DNA of 64,000 nt, taken from Flagellimonas taeanensis. GTDB lineage: Bacteria > Bacteroidota > Bacteroidia > Flavobacteriales > Flavobacteriaceae. The notes under the pieces are model-generated. The model did not search any database. It had not been told where the DNA came from and saw nothing but the letters and a program-made list of their open reading frames with translations. Within the stretch, counting starts at the first letter, position 1, and every line of letters starts with the position of its first letter. The DNA lies in NCBI RefSeq assembly GCF_003584105.1, contig NZ_QXFO01000006.1:1-64000 (forward strand). Reading direction: 5' to 3'. Shown one piece after another: positions 8,541-16,780 of the stretch. Position numbers and translations under genes: made by a program.

Positions 8541-10223
8541 ATGAAAAAGCTACTTGTCGTCATGTACTCCATTCCCTTGTTCATCGGCTGCAAAGAGGTT
8601 AAAAAACAACCTGAAAAAATACAAGTAGTCCAACAAGAGACTCCCAAAAAGGAAGTTCCTTTTGTTTGGGAAGCCGCCAATGTCTACTTTTTGTTGACGG
8701 ACCGTTTCAACAACGGAAACCCCGAAAACGACGTTAATTTTGGACGGACGGAAGAGACCGGCGTGCTCAGGGGATTTATGGGCGGTGACCTACAGGGCAT
8801 CACCAAAAAAATTGAGGAAGGCTATTTCACCGACCTGGGCATCAACGCCATTTGGTTCACCCCCGTTGTGGAGCAGGTCCATGGGGCCACGGATGAAGGT
8901 ACCGGAAAAACCTATGGTTATCATGGCTATTGGGCCAAGGACTGGACAGCCATAGATCCTAATTTTGGCACCAAACATGATTTGGGCAATTTGGTAAAGG
9001 CCGCCCATAAAAAGGGCATCCGAATCCTGCTGGACGTGGTGCTGAACCACACCGGACCCGTCACCGATCAAGATCCGGTATGGCCAGACGACTGGGTAAG
9101 GACAGGACCCAAATGCGAGTTTACCACTTATGAAAACACCACAGCATGCACCTTGGTGGAAAACCTCCCGGACATCCTTACCGAATCCAACGAGCCTGTG
9201 GAGCTCCCAGATGCGCTTTTGGCCAAATGGAAGGAAGAGGGTCGTTTGAGCAAGGAATTGGATGAGCTCCAACTTTTCTTTGAACGTACAGGATACCCAA
9301 GGGCTCCACGCTACTACATCATCAAATGGCTGACCGATTATATCAACGAGTTCGGGGTAGATGGGTTCCGTGTGGACACCGTCAAGCATGTGAACGAAGA
9401 TGTTTGGGGCGAACTGCACAAGGAGGCCAACATTGCCTTCGAAATGTGGAAGAAGAAACACGAAAGCAAAATACTGGACGACAATCCTTTCTATATGGTG
9501 GGTGAGGTCTATAATTATGGTATTTCCGGGGGACGCCAGTTTGATTTTGGCGACAAGAAGGTGGACTTTTTTGAGTATGGGTTCAAAAGCCTGATCAATT
9601 TTGAGCTGAAGACCGATGCCGACAACGATTATGAAGCCATCTTTAAAAAATACAGTGACATCCTAAATACCAAATTGAAGGACAAAAGTGTACTCAATTA
9701 CCTCACCTCGCATGATGATGGCAGCCCTTACGACAAGGAACGGAAAAAGCCCTATCGTGCTGCCAACGTATTACTTTTGACCCCAGGTGCCTCCCAGGTG
9801 TACTATGGGGACGAAACCTCCCGGAGCCTCACCATTGAGGGTACTGAAGGCGATGCCACTTTGCGTTCTTTTATGAACTGGGAAGAACTGGACAGCTTGC
9901 CCAACGTGCAACAAATCCATAAACACTGGCAAAAACTGGGGCAGTTCCGTAAAAACCACCCGGCGATAGGGGCCGGCAAGCACAAAAGGCTGGCCAAATC
10001 CCCCTATGTGTTCTCCAGGACCTATGTGAACGGTGATTTCAGGGATAAAGTGGTCGTAGGGCTTGACTTGCCCAAGGGCAAAAAATCTCTATGGGTGAAA
10101 GGCTTCTTCGGTGATGGCACCAAACTGTACGACACCTATTCCGAGACAGAGGTCACCGTTGCCAATGGCAAGGTAATCTTGGACAACGACTTTGACATTG
10201 CTCTTCTGGAATTGATGGAATGA
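8541..10223 (+). CDS. Lipoprotein alpha-amylase family protein (GH13)
   Basis: A 560-residue glycoside hydrolase family 13 enzyme acting on alpha-glucans. The N-terminus MKKLLVVMYSIPLFIGC is a lipoprotein signal with Cys17, so it is probably anchored in a membrane, periplasm- or surface-facing. The four GH13 conserved regions are present: DVVLNH, GFRVDTVKH (nucleophile Asp), GEVYN (acid/base Glu) and LTSHDD. A C-terminal beta domain follows. It is not next to susC/susD genes, so it is not part of a classical starch locus in this window. Exact specificity (alpha-amylase, neopullulanase or cyclomaltodextrinase) cannot be set. Confidence 0.94.
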   Translation: MKKLLVVMYSIPLFIGCKEVKKQPEKIQVVQQETPKKEVPFVWEAANVYFLLTDRFNNGNPENDVNFGRTEETGVLRGFMGGDLQGITKKIEEGYFTDLGINAIWFTPVVEQVHGATDEGTGKTYGYHGYWAKDWTAIDPNFGTKHDLGNLVKAAHKKGIRILLDVVLNHTGPVTDQDPVWPDDWVRTGPKCEFTTYENTTACTLVENLPDILTESNEPVELPDALLAKWKEEGRLSKELDELQLFFERTGYPRAPRYYIIKWLTDYINEFGVDGFRVDTVKHVNEDVWGELHKEANIAFEMWKKKHESKILDDNPFYMVGEVYNYGISGGRQFDFGDKKVDFFEYGFKSLINFELKTDADNDYEAIFKKYSDILNTKLKDKSVLNYLTSHDDGSPYDKERKKPYRAANVLLLTPGASQVYYGDETSRSLTIEGTEGDATLRSFMNWEELDSLPNVQQIHKHWQKLGQFRKNHPAIGAGKHKRLAKSPYVFSRTYVNGDFRDKVVVGLDLPKGKKSLWVKGFFGDGTKLYDTYSETEVTVANGKVILDNDFDIALLELME

Positions 10224-10225
10224 TC

Positions 10226-10606
10226 TTACTTTTTGGAAAGTAGGGCTATTCGGTTGCCCTCCGAATCCATGAACAGACCCATATAGCCAACATTGGGACT
10301 GATCAGTGTCTTAGGCTTTAGGATTCTTCCTCCAACAGACCCAATGCGGTCCAGTTCATTTTGCAAATCCTCACTATTGAAATAGACCAGAACCCCGGCC
10401 ACATTACTGGGAGTGTACCAATCCTTGTTTTGGATAAGGGAACCAGCAGCACCTGGTTGCCCGTTCTTGAACGGAAACCACCCCATTCGGGTATCGCCAA
10501 GCTCCTGCACCTGTATTTTTACCTGAAAAACCACCTCATAAAAAATCTTGGCACGGTCCATATCCTCCACAGGGATTTCGAACCAACCTACCATATTCGA
10601 TTCCAT
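10226..10606 (-). CDS. VOC-family (glyoxalase/bleomycin-resistance-like) protein
   Basis: A small 126-residue protein starting MESNMVGWFEIPVEDMDRA, the usual opening of this VOC subgroup, with a paired beta-alpha-beta-beta-beta layout and a closing VGYMGLFMDSEGNRIALL block. VOC proteins bind a metal and a small ligand, but members of this subgroup have no established reaction. The start at 10606 is preferred over upstream codons because these would run into the SRPBCC gene, whose stop lies 5 bases before it. The two genes are therefore likely co-transcribed. It is convergent with the amylase, the stops 2 bases apart. Confidence 0.88.
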   Translation of the reverse strand: MESNMVGWFEIPVEDMDRAKIFYEVVFQVKIQVQELGDTRMGWFPFKNGQPGAAGSLIQNKDWYTPSNVAGVLVYFNSEDLQNELDRIGSVGGRILKPKTLISPNVGYMGLFMDSEGNRIALLSKK

Positions 10607-10610
10607 GCTT

Positions 10611-11138
10611 TTATTTTTCCAAAGTTGCCTTAAGGTTGCTGAGTCCTTCCTCAAAATCCTTTCCAACCGCTTTGTCCATGCTCATGAAGAGCATCATGAT
10701 ACTCATGGGAAACTTGTTCTGCCCTGAAAAGCCCCAAATGACCTTGGTTCTGTTCCCATCCACACTTTCCGTGACCAAATAGGCATCCGAAGTGGATTTG
10801 AAGGGTTTTAGAAAACGGAGTTCGGATTCCACCCGCTCTCCCTCTACAATCTTTGTGATTTCCTGCTCCCCTTCCCCGACTTGCTTATTGCCGTTCCAAT
10901 AGTTGATGGCCCCAACTTCACCATCAGTTCCCGTAAACTTTTGCTGCATGTCGGGGTCCCTTCTGGCCCAAGGGGACCATTCATTCTGTTTTTTCAAAGA
11001 TTTGAGATGTGCAAAGACCTCATCCTTTGGTCGGTTTATCTCTATGGAACGGGAAACGTTGTAGGTCTTGGGTGCGATTGTTGCCAAAACCAAGACCAAC
11101 AAAACAATTCCAAGGATAATGTAAAGTGCTATCATCAT
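10611..11138 (-). CDS. SRPBCC-family protein with N-terminal membrane anchor
   Basis: A 175-residue protein with one hydrophobic segment (MIALYIILGIVLLVLVLAT) followed by an SRPBCC/START-like fold: SRSIEINRPKDEVF opening, WSPWARRDP, GEQEITKIVEGERVESEL and a final long helix. The fold binds hydrophobic ligands; polyketide-cyclase-like membrane-anchored members are common in Bacteroidota and uncharacterised. It is followed after 4 bases by a VOC gene, an arrangement that suggests a shared transcript. Confidence 0.88.
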   Translation of the reverse strand: MMIALYIILGIVLLVLVLATIAPKTYNVSRSIEINRPKDEVFAHLKSLKKQNEWSPWARRDPDMQQKFTGTDGEVGAINYWNGNKQVGEGEQEITKIVEGERVESELRFLKPFKSTSDAYLVTESVDGNRTKVIWGFSGQNKFPMSIMMLFMSMDKAVGKDFEEGLSNLKATLEK

Positions 11139-11180
11139 ATGCTTAAGTGATTGGTTAACAGCTAAAAGTACAAAAAAACT

Positions 11181-11834
11181 TTACTCGGAACGGTATCTTT
11201 TGATGATTCCCTTTACATGGTTGATGGACTTTTTGGTCCAATCCAAACGTTTTTCAAGAATCTCATCGTCAGAGAGTTGCCAATCCAATCCGGACTGTCT
11301 TACTTTTTGGGCCAAATCCTGTATGATGATGGCCGCCGAAACGGACACGTTCAGGCTTTCCGAAAAACCAACCATCGGAATCTTCAAAAAAGTATCCGCC
11401 TGCTGCATCACTTCATCACTGAGCCCGGCCTTTTCCGTTCCAAAGAAAATGGCCGACTTGCTTTCTGGAATAAAGTCGTGGAGCAGTGTGGAGTTGTCAT
11501 GCGGCGTAGTGGCAATGATCTGATACCCTTCTTCCTTGAGTCTTGCCACACATTCCCTTGTATTCCTGTACCTGTGGACATCCACCCACTTCTCCGCCCC
11601 CATGGCGATGTTCTTGTCCAATTGCTTTGCAAAACGGTCTTCCACCACATGGACTTGCTGCACCCCGAACACGTCACAACTGCGGATAATGGCACTGGTG
11701 TTGTGCATTTGGTACACATCCTCAATGGCCACAGTCAAAAAATTGGTACGGTCTTGCAGCACCTCCAAAAAACGCTGTTTGCGTTCCTCGGTGAGGTAGC
11801 TTTCCAAATAAGCAAAGAGATTATGATCGAACAT
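11181..11834 (-). CDS. trmH: TrmH-family tRNA/rRNA 2'-O-methyltransferase (probable tRNA Gm18 methyltransferase)
   Basis: A SPOUT-class SAM-dependent enzyme. Visible motifs are VYQMHNTSAIIRSCDVFG (motif 1 with the catalytic Arg), FFGTEKAGLS (motif 2) and IPMVGFSESLNVSVSAAI (motif 3). About 217 residues without an N-terminal substrate-binding extension matches TrmH rather than RlmB, so tRNA guanosine-18 is the likely target. Start 11834 (MFDHNLF) is preferred; an in-frame ATG at 11852 adds six residues. Confidence 0.9.
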   Translation of the reverse strand: MFDHNLFAYLESYLTEERKQRFLEVLQDRTNFLTVAIEDVYQMHNTSAIIRSCDVFGVQQVHVVEDRFAKQLDKNIAMGAEKWVDVHRYRNTRECVARLKEEGYQIIATTPHDNSTLLHDFIPESKSAIFFGTEKAGLSDEVMQQADTFLKIPMVGFSESLNVSVSAAIIIQDLAQKVRQSGLDWQLSDDEILEKRLDWTKKSINHVKGIIKRYRSE

Positions 11835-12092
11835 GCCCCGCAAGATAGACAAATTTGAAATTTACCAGAACCGAATATTGGGTTTGGAAAATCTGGACTT
11901 CTTTAATTTCGTGATAAAATCAACCTTCGCTTAAAAATGACAACAATTGTCTAAATCACATTCGAAACAATAAATATTTTGTTGTTTTGTATAGACGACC
12001 AAAATCTGGCAAAAACCTGCTTGTCCACCTTGACAAGAATTGATGGAACAACGGTGTTGGCCAGAACACCGTGAACAACCAACAACAGAAAA

Positions 12093-13409
12093 ATGATCAA
12101 AAAAATCATCCTGACCCCTTTTCAGAGTTTCGTAAAGATCGAGGGCTTTAGTGGTATCCTATTGCTCATCACGACCATAATTGCCCTAGTTTGGGCCAAC
12201 TCACCGTTCGGGGACAGTTACCAATCCATCTGGCAGTACAAGATAGGGTTCAGCACTCCTTTTTTCGAATTGCAAAAACCGCTCATTCTTTGGATCAACG
12301 ATGCCTTGATGGCCATTTTCTTTTTCCTGATCGGATTGGAGATCAAAAGGGAGTTTTTGATCGGGGAGCTTAACTCGGTAAAAAAGATAGCCTTCCCCCT
12401 TTTTGGGGCCATGGGGGGCATGTCCGTACCGGTTCTATTTTATCTCATCCTCAACCACAGTCCAGAAACCCAGGTGGGCTGGGGCATACCCATGGCCACT
12501 GATATTGCATTTTCCTTGGCTGTCCTAAACGCATTGGGCTCCCGTGTCCCCCTGAGTCTCAAAATCTTTTTGACCGCATTTGCCATAGTGGACGATATTG
12601 GTGCCGTTCTGGTCATCGCCGTATTTTACAGTGGTGACATTGACTTCTCTCTCCTGCTCTATGCCTTTGGGCTTTTGGCCATACTCTATGCCATAGCCTA
12701 CAAAGGGATTTACTCCAAATACCTGATCACTTTTTTTGGCATCATCATCTGGACTCTATTCTTGAAGGCGGGCATCCACCCGACCCTTGCTGGAATTTTA
12801 CTGGCTTTTTCCGTTCCCATCAGACAAAAGGTTGACACCCCTGAATTCATTGATAATCTGACACGGATCACCAAACGTATCAAAAAGGCCAAGGTTTTGG
12901 ACAACTCCATTCTGTCCAAAGAACAGATTGGGGAAATCGATGCTCTGGAATATTGGACCGATAAGTACCAATCGCCCCTTCAACGTTTGGAACACAACCT
13001 GCATGGCTGGGTCGCCTATTTCATCATACCGGTGTTTGCCTTGGCCAACGCCGGGGTCTCCTTCAGCAATTCAACGGAGCTGGATACCCAACTGATCATC
13101 AATATGACCATCTGCCTTGTGGCCGGCAACAGCATCGGAATCTCAACCATCATCCTATTGGCCAAAAAGATAAAGTTGATCGATGTGCCAAAGGACATCG
13201 GGGCGCAGCAGATTGTAGGGGTCGCCTTTTTGGCCGGCATCGGTTTTACCATGTCCATTTTCATTGCAGGACTCGCCTTTGAAAACGATCCAATCAACAT
13301 AGACTCGGCCAAAATCGGAATTCTTGTGGGATCGTTCATCTCTGCGGTCATCGGTTTCCTTATTTTGAGATGGAAACCTCGTAAGGCCATTACCGTTCAA
13401 CCTCAATAA
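12093..13409 (+). CDS. nhaA: Na+/H+ antiporter NhaA
   Basis: Exports Na+ (or Li+) in exchange for protons across the inner membrane for pH and salt homeostasis. 438 residues with about eleven hydrophobic segments. The transport-site region is clear: TDIAFSLAVLNALGSRVPLS then AFAIVDDIGAVLVIAVFY, with the adjacent Asp pair essential in E. coli NhaA. A hydrophilic insert around residues 245-300 is a feature of many Bacteroidota members. The sirtuin gene begins 9 bases after the stop, so they are probably co-transcribed. Confidence 0.96.
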   Translation: MIKKIILTPFQSFVKIEGFSGILLLITTIIALVWANSPFGDSYQSIWQYKIGFSTPFFELQKPLILWINDALMAIFFFLIGLEIKREFLIGELNSVKKIAFPLFGAMGGMSVPVLFYLILNHSPETQVGWGIPMATDIAFSLAVLNALGSRVPLSLKIFLTAFAIVDDIGAVLVIAVFYSGDIDFSLLLYAFGLLAILYAIAYKGIYSKYLITFFGIIIWTLFLKAGIHPTLAGILLAFSVPIRQKVDTPEFIDNLTRITKRIKKAKVLDNSILSKEQIGEIDALEYWTDKYQSPLQRLEHNLHGWVAYFIIPVFALANAGVSFSNSTELDTQLIINMTICLVAGNSIGISTIILLAKKIKLIDVPKDIGAQQIVGVAFLAGIGFTMSIFIAGLAFENDPINIDSAKIGILVGSFISAVIGFLILRWKPRKAITVQPQ

Positions 13410-13418
13410 AACATAGCC

Positions 13419-14117
13419 ATGGGAAAACCAAAAATCGTTGTACTCACCGGAGCGGGCATGAGCGCCGAAAGCGGACTAAAAACCTTTAGGGATGCAAACG
13501 GACTTTGGGAGGGCCATGATGTGATGGAAGTGGCCTCGCCCCAAGGTTTTGCGCGCAATCCCGAATTGGTGTTGGAATTCTACAACCAGCGCAGGCGACA
13601 ATTGCTGGAAGTAAGCCCCAACCAAGGACATTTGGCCCTGGCGCAATTGGAAAACCGATTTGATGTGAGCATTGTGACCCAAAATGTGGACAACCTTCAC
13701 GAACAGGCAGGAAGTTCCCATGTGGTGCATCTGCACGGAGAACTTTTCAAAGTGCGGAGTACCAAAGATGAAAATCATGTTTTGGAATGGAGGAAAGACC
13801 TTGTCTTGGGCGATCTGGACCCCCATGGCCATCAACTACGCCCCCATATTGTCTGGTTCGGGGAAATGGTCCCCCTACTCGAAACGGCAGCAGAGATTAC
13901 CCAACACGCCGATGTATTGATCATCATCGGCACTTCCATGCAAGTGTACCCTGCAGCCAGTTTGATCCATTATGTGCATGGCCAAACGCCCATATATTTT
14001 GTAGATCCAAAACCAACGGTACGCACATCGGATTTTGGCAACCTGACCATTATCCAAAAAACGGCGGTAGAGGGTGTTCCGCCCCTTGTGGAAGAACTTT
14101 TCAGTATTTGGCTCTAG
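13419..14117 (+). CDS. cobB: NAD-dependent protein deacylase (class III sirtuin)
   Basis: Removes acyl groups from lysines with consumption of NAD+. Visible are GAGMSAESGLKTFRD, TQNVDNLHEQAG, the catalytic HLHGEL and IVWFGEMVP. Tyr55 and Arg58 (FYNQR) form the YxxR pair that marks class III sirtuins with desuccinylase/demalonylase ability. The zinc-ribbon segment between HGEL and RPHIVWFGE contains no cysteine at all, unlike E. coli CobB. It follows nhaA by 9 bases and its 3' end overlaps the convergent haem-binding gene by 17 bases. Confidence 0.93.
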   Translation: MGKPKIVVLTGAGMSAESGLKTFRDANGLWEGHDVMEVASPQGFARNPELVLEFYNQRRRQLLEVSPNQGHLALAQLENRFDVSIVTQNVDNLHEQAGSSHVVHLHGELFKVRSTKDENHVLEWRKDLVLGDLDPHGHQLRPHIVWFGEMVPLLETAAEITQHADVLIIIGTSMQVYPAASLIHYVHGQTPIYFVDPKPTVRTSDFGNLTIIQKTAVEGVPPLVEELFSIWL

Positions 14118-14556
14118 CGCCATCGGCCCAAGTCACCAAGGCGATGATTTGATCTTGGGTCAATCGGGCATCGCCATGGGTCCATGTATATTCTTTTAAG
14201 GGCATCTCCCCTTTTTTTACTTCTTCCACTACTTCTTCCAGTTTATGGTCCTTCTTTTCGACCGTATAGTTTTCCCAATCGGAAAAATTGAGGTGTTTCT
14301 TTCCATCTTTGATGTGATCGGCCAACCAATAGGAAACCGGCGCCACGTTGTTGTACCAAGGATATTCGGTATTGGCACTATGGCAATCGTAACAAGCCGA
14401 TCGTAAAATCTGCTTCACCTCGGCACTGGGCTCCGTATCCGTTTCAAAGGCAGCGACGTAATCGCCTTCGGCCTGATTTTTTTCAGGTCTGTAAAATTGC
14501 ATGCCAATCAGGACCACCAATAGGGCAATCGCTATTTTTTTCACTATTTTCATCAC
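14101..14556 (-). CDS. Haem-binding-domain protein with one CxxCH motif
   Basis: A 151-residue protein with an N-terminal membrane anchor (KIAIALLVVLIGMQFY), then a Haem_bd-like domain: SACYDCHSANTEYPWYNNVAPVSYW. The CYDCH motif is the covalent c-type haem attachment site, so the protein should lie on the periplasmic side. Proteins of this family are frequent in Bacteroidota; their electron-transfer partner is unknown. It overlaps the sirtuin gene tail to tail. Confidence 0.88.
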   Translation of the reverse strand: MMKIVKKIAIALLVVLIGMQFYRPEKNQAEGDYVAAFETDTEPSAEVKQILRSACYDCHSANTEYPWYNNVAPVSYWLADHIKDGKKHLNFSDWENYTVEKKDHKLEEVVEEVKKGEMPLKEYTWTHGDARLTQDQIIALVTWADGARAKY

Positions 14557-14586
14557 GAAAAGGTTTGTATAAATATACTTTTTTTT

Positions 14587-15159
14587 GTGACTGAAAAAGA
14601 ACTGTTAATAACACTAAACTCCAGGAGGCTTTCCAAGCCCCAAATAGATCGGTTGGTGGGCAATCTCGAAAGGCAGCCCGAACTCACCAAAATCCTTTTT
14701 GAGGCCATATTTGTGGAGGACAGGGAGGGTACGTTCAATGCTAGCTGGACCTTTGACCACCTGATGCGAAAAAAATTGGAATACCTGTTGCCTTTTTTTG
14801 ATGACTTTGCGGGTCGGTTGAGCGAACTGAAGACCGAATCCTGCATCCGGCCCATGGCCCACGTATGCGAAATGGTCTGCATGGCCTATTTCAAAAAGAA
14901 GGACCCCACATTCACCCAACACATTACCGATACCCAACTGGAACAGATCATGACCGTTTGCTTTGATTGGCTCATCGGCCCCATGAACATGGCACCAAAG
15001 GTTTTTTCCATGACCAGTCTCTTCTATCTGGGGCAAAAATTTGATTGGGTGCACCCAGAACTGAAACAGGTTTTGCAGGACACCTATGCCGATGGAACTC
15101 CAGGATACCAGAACCGGGCCAAAAAAACCCTGGATAAGTTGGCACGTTTAGGCCATTAA
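14587..15159 (+). CDS. Conserved hypothetical protein upstream of purB
   Basis: 190 residues, starting at GTG 14587 (no nearby in-frame ATG), beginning TEKELLITLNSRRLSKPQID. No domain is recognised with certainty. The text reads as paired helices with HEAT-like spacing and no signal peptide, so it is probably a soluble cytoplasmic adaptor-like protein. It lies 47 bases ahead of purB on the same strand, although purB has its own promoter-like element in the gap. Such genes are sometimes labelled adenylosuccinate lyase by neighbourhood transfer, but it has no lyase motif. Confidence 0.75.
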   Translation: MTEKELLITLNSRRLSKPQIDRLVGNLERQPELTKILFEAIFVEDREGTFNASWTFDHLMRKKLEYLLPFFDDFAGRLSELKTESCIRPMAHVCEMVCMAYFKKKDPTFTQHITDTQLEQIMTVCFDWLIGPMNMAPKVFSMTSLFYLGQKFDWVHPELKQVLQDTYADGTPGYQNRAKKTLDKLARLGH

Positions 15160-15175
15160 ACTCTGCGAGTTTAAG

Positions 15176-15183
15176 TATCTTTG
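15176..15183 (+). promoter_or_regulatory. TAnnTTTG promoter element for purB
   Basis: TATCTTTG is an exact match to the Bacteroidota -7 element and lies 24 bases before the purB ATG. No good -33 TTG is spaced correctly. Confidence 0.55.
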
Positions 15184-15206
15184 GAGCTTTCAAAATTTTC
15201 TAGACC

Positions 15207-16550
15207 ATGTCTTTGACCCAACTCAATGCGATTTCGCCCATTGATGGCCGATACGGAAACAAAACCAAGGCGCTAAGGGATTACTTTTCCGAAGAGGCCC
15301 TTATCAAGTACCGTGTTCTGGTAGAGATTGAATATTTCATTGCCCTCTGTGAGGTGCCTTTGCCCCAATTGGCTGATTTCAACAAAGCGTTGTACCCCGA
15401 TCTTCAAAAGATCTATTTGGAGTTTTCTTCGGAAGATGCACTGGGCATCAAGGAAATTGAAAAGACCACCAACCACGACGTGAAGGCCGTGGAGTATTTC
15501 ATCAAACAAAAGTTTGATGCGCTTGGGCTCCAAAAATACAAGGAGTTCATCCATTTCGGACTGACTTCGCAGGATATCAACAATACGGCCATTCCGCTCT
15601 CCATCAAGGAAGCAATGAACGAGGTCTATGTTCCCTCCTATTTGGAAGTGTTTGAAAAATTGAAGGAACTGGCCAAGGAATGGGAAAACATCCCCATGCT
15701 GGCCAGGACACATGGTCAACCGGCCTCTCCTACCCGTTTGGGCAAGGAAATCGAAGTATTTGCGGAGCGGTTCAAGGAGCAGTTCAATTTATTGAACGAC
15801 ATCCCGAGCGCGGCCAAATTTGGAGGTGCCACAGGGAATTACAATGCCCACAAAGTAGCATACCCAACCCACGATTGGAAAGCTTTTGGAAAGCAGTTTG
15901 TGCAAGAAAAACTGGGACTCCATCATTCGTTCCCCACCACACAAATTGAGCATTATGACCATATGGCGGCCCTTTTTGATGGCTTGAAGCGCATCAATAC
16001 CATCTTGATTGACTTAAACAGGGACTTCTGGACCTATGTGTCCATGGATTATTTCAAGCAGAAGATCAAAAAAGGGGAAGTGGGCTCATCGGCCATGCCA
16101 CACAAGGTGAATCCCATTGATTTTGAGAACTCTGAAGGGAATTTGGGACTGGCCAATGCCATTTTTGAACACTTGTCCGCCAAACTGCCCATTTCCCGCT
16201 TGCAGCGCGACCTTACGGACAGTACGGTATTGCGAAATGTAGGAGTTCCTTTTGCCCATACCTTGATCGGGTTCCAATCCACTTTGAAGGGGCTGAACAA
16301 ACTGGTATTGAACCAAGAAAAGTTTGAAAAGGACCTGGAGGACAACTGGGCCGTGGTTGCCGAGGCCATCCAGACGATTTTGCGCAGGGAAGGCTATCCC
16401 AATCCGTATGAGGCCCTAAAGGGACTGACCCGGACCAATGAAAAGATTACCCAAAAGTCCATTGCAGATTTTATTGAAACACTGGAGGTTTCGGATGCCA
16501 TCAAGGCTGAATTGAAACAAATTACACCTGCAAATTATACGGGAGTTTAA
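15207..16550 (+). CDS. purB: Adenylosuccinate lyase
   Basis: Cleaves SAICAR to AICAR and adenylosuccinate to AMP, releasing fumarate both times. 447 residues, of the E. coli-type PurB. Evidence: ISPIDGRYGNKTKALRDYFS at the N-terminus, TTNHDVKAVEYF, GLTSQDINNTA, ARTHGQPASPTRLGKE (catalytic His) and the fumarase/lyase superfamily signature GSSAMPHKVNPIDFENSEGN. Its last stop base is the first base of a downstream small gene's ATG, so the two are probably translationally coupled. Confidence 0.97.
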   Translation: MSLTQLNAISPIDGRYGNKTKALRDYFSEEALIKYRVLVEIEYFIALCEVPLPQLADFNKALYPDLQKIYLEFSSEDALGIKEIEKTTNHDVKAVEYFIKQKFDALGLQKYKEFIHFGLTSQDINNTAIPLSIKEAMNEVYVPSYLEVFEKLKELAKEWENIPMLARTHGQPASPTRLGKEIEVFAERFKEQFNLLNDIPSAAKFGGATGNYNAHKVAYPTHDWKAFGKQFVQEKLGLHHSFPTTQIEHYDHMAALFDGLKRINTILIDLNRDFWTYVSMDYFKQKIKKGEVGSSAMPHKVNPIDFENSEGNLGLANAIFEHLSAKLPISRLQRDLTDSTVLRNVGVPFAHTLIGFQSTLKGLNKLVLNQEKFEKDLEDNWAVVAEAIQTILRREGYPNPYEALKGLTRTNEKITQKSIADFIETLEVSDAIKAELKQITPANYTGV

Positions 16551-16729
16551 TGAGTTTCTACCAAAAAATCCTGTTGACTTTTGGTTTCCTTTTTCTCTTC
16601 AGTGGATCTCTGATAAAAATTTTGCACTGGGAATTTGGCCCCATTAATGGTGCCCTGTTGATAGCTATTGCCTATCTTCTACTTTTCACTGCAATACTTC
16701 TTTACATTTGGCGCAAACCAAAAAAATAA
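16550..16729 (+). CDS. Small membrane protein (59 residues) coupled to purB
   Basis: An ATG overlaps the purB stop as TAATG, and the frame runs to TAA at 16727. The product begins MSFYQKILLTFGFLFLFSG and contains two hydrophobic segments (about 7-22 and 34-53) separated by LIKILHWEFGPING, and it ends in the basic RKPKK. The KILHW turn resembles that of small GldL-like Bacteroidota membrane proteins, but no function is assigned. The one-base overlap with purB and the membrane-protein composition are the reasons for calling it despite its size. Confidence 0.7.
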   Translation: MSFYQKILLTFGFLFLFSGSLIKILHWEFGPINGALLIAIAYLLLFTAILLYIWRKPKK

Positions 16730-16780
16730 CCCAACGAATTATACCGGGGGTGTAGATTGTGTTTTCAGTTTAAAGCCGGT

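Noticed and set aside
8790..9461. Long minus-strand open frame inside the amylase gene
   Set aside because: It lies fully antisense to conserved GH13 regions and has no recognisable domain; a shadow frame of codon bias.
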